Assembly (NCBI GenBank): GCA_910575605.1
Contig: CAJTEW010000013.1
Coordinates: forward strand, 1-64,000
Reading direction: 5' to 3'
Source of the DNA: Lachnospiraceae bacterium
GTDB lineage: Bacteria > Bacillota > Clostridia > Lachnospirales > Lachnospiraceae
DNA: 64,000 nucleotides
Below the pieces are notes generated by a model. It was not told the origin of the DNA, did not search any database, and worked only from the letters and a program-made list of their open reading frames with translations. This document shows positions 61,101 to 64,000 of this stretch, piece by piece (position 1 is the first letter of the stretch; each line of letters begins with the position of its first letter). A program made the position numbers and the translations under genes.

Positions 61101-64000
61101 GTGGGCATAGAATGGACAGATGAGCAGAAACAGGTGATAGACCTTCGAGGAAGAAATATCCTTGTCTCTGCGGCGGCAGGCTCCGGCAAGACTGCGGTAC
61201 TAGTGGAAAGGATCATTACAATGCTGATAAAGGACGAGGAGCCTGTCAGTGTAGATCAGCTTCTGATTGTGACATTTACAGAGGCTGCAGCAGCGGAGAT
61301 GAAAGAGCGTATCCGCGCTGCTATTGAGAGGAAGCTTGAGGAATATCCAGAAAACGAGCATCTAAAGCAGCAGGCAACTTTGATTCATAATGCCCGGATT
61401 ACAACCATCCACAGCTTTTGTCTGTCAGTCATCCGGGATCATTTTCATACAATTGATCTCGATCCCGGCTTTCGAATTGGAGAAGAAGGAGAGCTTAAGC
61501 TTTTGCGTCAGGATGTTTTGGAGACGCTTTTAGAGGAGCAGTATCAGCTTGGGACGCCGAAATTTCTGGATTTTGTTTCAGCATACGGCGGGGGCCGCAG
61601 TGACAGGAAGATGGAAGAGTTAATTTTAAAAATCTATGAGTTTTCCAGAAGTTATCCTGACGCATGGAGGTGGCTTGAGGAATGTACATCCGCTTATGGA
61701 GCGGGAACAGAACAGGAGCTTGAAAAAAGTGAATTTGTCCGGAGGATTATGGAGCATGCTGTCCGCTGCTTTAAGGAGGTGTCGGAGCTTCTTTCGCAGG
61801 GACTTGCTCTTTGTGGGGAGACGGATGGACCTGCGGTATATGAGACAGCCCTTCTTGCAGATCTGAAAATGATAGAGGGATTTTTAAGTGCAGATACTTT
61901 TGGGAAGCTGAATGAAAGAATGAGAGGGTTTACCTGGGTCCGGCTTCCTGCTAACAGGGATAAGGCTGTGTCGGAGGAAAAAGCAGCCCGGGTGAAGGCA
62001 GTGCGTGAGGAAGTAAAAGAGCATATCGAAGATCTGCGCTCCCGGTTCTTTTATCAGGAGACAGATGGGTTTCTTACAGATCTTAAGCTTTGCAGGGGAA
62101 GTATGGAAATTCTTGTGGAGCTTGTGAAATCATTTTCTGAAAACTTTGAGGCAGAAAAGCGAAAAAAGGATATAATAGATTTCTCAGACATGGAGCAGTA
62201 CGCCTTAAAGATTCTGACTGAGAGAAAAGACGGCCGATTTGTGCCGTCGATTGTGGCAAGGGAATACCAGCAGCAGTTTCGGGAAATTATGATTGACGAG
62301 TACCAGGACAGCAATCTTATTCAGGAAACCATACTGACCAGTATTTCTACCATATGGGAAGGAAATTACAATATCTTTATGGTAGGAGATGTGAAGCAGA
62401 GCATCTACAGGTTTCGTCTGTCAAGACCGGAGCTGTTTATGGAAAAATTTGACACATATGAGGCAAAAGACAGTAAGCAGCAGAGAATCGACCTCCATAA
62501 AAATTTTCGAAGCAGAAAAGAGGTACTTGAAAGTGTAAATTATATTTTCCGGCAGATTATGACTAGGGGGCTTGGAGGAATCAGTTATGATGATCAGGCG
62601 GCTCTTTACGTGGGCGCGTCTTTTCCGGAGACAAAGGAGGCAGGAGTAAGCGCGCACACAGAGGTTCTTGTTATTGACAGTGATATGGAAAAGGTAAAGC
62701 AGTCCCTTAAGGAGGATGGTGAGCAAGAACAAGCAGGAGGAACATCATCTGTTTCTGAGCGTGAACTGGAGGCACGTGTCATTGCCGGACGTATTCGTGA
62801 GCTTCTTACGGATCATCAAGTAATAGATAAAAAAACAGGTACCTTCCGACCGGTCCGTTATTCGGATATTGTGATTCTGACAAGAAGCGTTAAAGGGTTT
62901 GCAGATGTGTTTACAGAGATACTTAACAGGGAAGGAATTCCCGCCTGTGCGGGAACGCGTGAGGGATATTTTGAAACGCAGGAAATCGGAGCGCTTTTAG
63001 ATTACCTGCAGGTGCTGGATAATGGACAGCAGGATATTCCTCTTGCGGCGGTGCTTGCATCACCTTTTGGAGGATTCTGTGAGGAGGAACTGGCAATTAT
63101 AAAAAGTGCGTATAAAGAAAGTCCTTTTTTTCTTGCCGTGTCCAGGTACCGTAAAGAGGGACAGAATGAAGACATACGTAAAAAGCTTGAAAAGTGTCTG
63201 AAACAGATGGAGGATTTTCGTGAAATTGTCCCATATACCCCCATGCATGAGCTGCTTCGCAAAATTCTTTCGAGTACAGGATATGAAGATTTTGTGTCTG
63301 CAATGCCGGGCGGAGCGCAGAGAAGAGCAAATCTAAGGATGCTTTCAGAAAAAGCAAAATCATTTGAATCAGCAAGCTACAAGGGATTGTTTCATTTTAT
63401 CCGCTATATCGGCCAGCTTAGAAAATATAATGTGGATTATGGGGAGGCCGCCGTCTCTGACGAGCAGTCAGATATCGTACGGGTTATGACTATTCACAAA
63501 AGCAAGGGACTGGAATTTCCCATTGTATTTGTGGCAGGAATGGGAAAGCGTTTTAATATGCAGGATGCAAGAAGCAGCGCCGTGCTTCATCAGGGCCTGG
63601 GAGTAGGTCTGGATGCGGTAAATCTTGATATGCGTACTAAAAGTCCCAGTCTTGTAAAAAAGGTAATCCAGAGGGAAGAGGTGCTGGACAGCCTGGGTGA
63701 GGAGCTGAGGGTATTATATGTGGCCATGACCCGGGCAAAAGAAAAACTTATAGTTACCGGAACTATTACAAACCCTGAGAAAAAGCTTGACAGCTTTCGG
63801 ATTATAAAGGAGCAAAAGGAAGCGCCGTTAAGCTTCGGAAGACTTAGCCGTGCGGTTACTTACTGGGACTTTATACTGCCTGCGCTTATACGTCTTACAC
63901 CGGAGATCCCGCTGGATTTGAAGGTACTGACCTTAGAGGACGCCGTGAGGGAAGAGGTGGCGGAAGAAACTGCCGGGAGAATCAAAAAAGCTGTACTGGA
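61101..64000 (+). CDS. addA: ATP-dependent helicase/nuclease subunit AddA, 3' part outside the window
   Basis: This UvrD-type helicase and nuclease is the partner of AddB. The open frame runs from a GTG, preceded by GGAGG, to the window edge, 966 codons of an expected 1200 or so. Seen: IEWTDEQKQVIDLRGRNILV at the start, Walker A SAAAGSGKTAVLVERI near residue 26, motif Ia TFTEAAAAEMKERI, Walker B IDEYQDSN near residue 400, GDVKQSIYRFR, MTIHKSKGLEFPIV near residue 795 and AMTRAKEKL. The C-terminal nuclease domain lies beyond the window. Confidence 0.93.
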   Translation, partial: MGIEWTDEQKQVIDLRGRNILVSAAAGSGKTAVLVERIITMLIKDEEPVSVDQLLIVTFTEAAAAEMKERIRAAIERKLEEYPENEHLKQQATLIHNARITTIHSFCLSVIRDHFHTIDLDPGFRIGEEGELKLLRQDVLETLLEEQYQLGTPKFLDFVSAYGGGRSDRKMEELILKIYEFSRSYPDAWRWLEECTSAYGAGTEQELEKSEFVRRIMEHAVRCFKEVSELLSQGLALCGETDGPAVYETALLADLKMIEGFLSADTFGKLNERMRGFTWVRLPANRDKAVSEEKAARVKAVREEVKEHIEDLRSRFFYQETDGFLTDLKLCRGSMEILVELVKSFSENFEAEKRKKDIIDFSDMEQYALKILTERKDGRFVPSIVAREYQQQFREIMIDEYQDSNLIQETILTSISTIWEGNYNIFMVGDVKQSIYRFRLSRPELFMEKFDTYEAKDSKQQRIDLHKNFRSRKEVLESVNYIFRQIMTRGLGGISYDDQAALYVGASFPETKEAGVSAHTEVLVIDSDMEKVKQSLKEDGEQEQAGGTSSVSERELEARVIAGRIRELLTDHQVIDKKTGTFRPVRYSDIVILTRSVKGFADVFTEILNREGIPACAGTREGYFETQEIGALLDYLQVLDNGQQDIPLAAVLASPFGGFCEEELAIIKSAYKESPFFLAVSRYRKEGQNEDIRKKLEKCLKQMEDFREIVPYTPMHELLRKILSSTGYEDFVSAMPGGAQRRANLRMLSEKAKSFESASYKGLFHFIRYIGQLRKYNVDYGEAAVSDEQSDIVRVMTIHKSKGLEFPIVFVAGMGKRFNMQDARSSAVLHQGLGVGLDAVNLDMRTKSPSLVKKVIQREEVLDSLGEELRVLYVAMTRAKEKLIVTGTITNPEKKLDSFRIIKEQKEAPLSFGRLSRAVTYWDFILPALIRLTPEIPLDLKVLTLEDAVREEVAEETAGRIKKAVL

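Overview
The window looks like chromosomal DNA of a low-to-moderate GC, Gram-positive anaerobe of the Lachnospiraceae (Clostridium cluster XIVa, near Dorea/Mediterraneibacter/Blautia). The clues are the secG-rnr-smpB order, a split archaeal-type purine terminus (PurO plus stand-alone AICAR formyltransferase), addB-addA, a DUF5714 protein, and a 29-nt CRISPR repeat ending GGAATGTGAAT that resembles clostridial type I-B repeats. The genus is an inference. There are no rRNA genes, prophage or insertion sequences; the RNA genes are tmRNA and one tRNA-Gly(CCC).

Layout. 1-10 kb: a decayed DUF5714 gene, a lipoprotein, purO and AICAR formyltransferase, glmM, ddl and yitT (minus strand), eno, then a scar holding an N-terminal stub of a presequence-protease-like peptidase translationally joined to a LytTR response regulator. 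10-17.6 kb: secG, rnr, smpB, two small proteins, an hsp20 under a CIRCE operator, and a MerR regulator with two [4Fe-4S] aldo/keto reductases, the second lacking catalytic residues. 17.7-21 kb: a four-gene phosphatidylethanolamine operon (PAP2-type protein, flippase-like protein, pssA, psd). 21.2-28.6 kb: tmRNA, an NCS2 purine permease, a sigma-factor remnant with its anti-sigma-like partner, a two-component system, hisH-hisF, ung, a PilZ protein and tRNA-Gly. 28.7-35.3 kb: a metal-efflux block of two P1B-type ATPases and an ArsR repressor, followed by a TPR lipoprotein and hflX. 35.3-38.1 kb: an AraC regulator divergent from a DapF-like protein with both catalytic cysteines replaced by serine, then hicA-hicB. 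38.2-49.7 kb: a complete type I-B CRISPR-Cas locus (cas6-cas8-cas7-cas5-cas3-cas4-cas1-cas2) and a 45-repeat array. 49.7-57.6 kb: an FtsX-type ABC exporter, a MATE exporter and a two-component system, a flavin-type oxidase-fold protein and a radical SAM protein. 57.7-64 kb: addB and the 5' part of addA.

Five large intergenic inverted repeats sharing a GGGGACG-type end (784-868, 8926-8963, 14079-14155, 17551-17585, 23129-23209) lie exactly at gene 3' ends. Two supply the stop codon and last residues of the gene before them, and one abuts the sigma-factor stub. They look like a dispersed palindromic repeat family acting as, or inserted into, terminators.

The strongest leads are the Ser/Ser DapF paralogue with 21-bp-phased AraC-type direct repeats at its promoter, the palindromic repeat family and its gene scars, two nearly identical spacers in one CRISPR array, the expanding His-rich repeat of the first metal ATPase, and the aldo/keto-reductase-like Fe-S protein lacking catalytic Tyr and Lys. 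I did not find a clearly undescribed defence system; the CRISPR locus is complete but of a known subtype.
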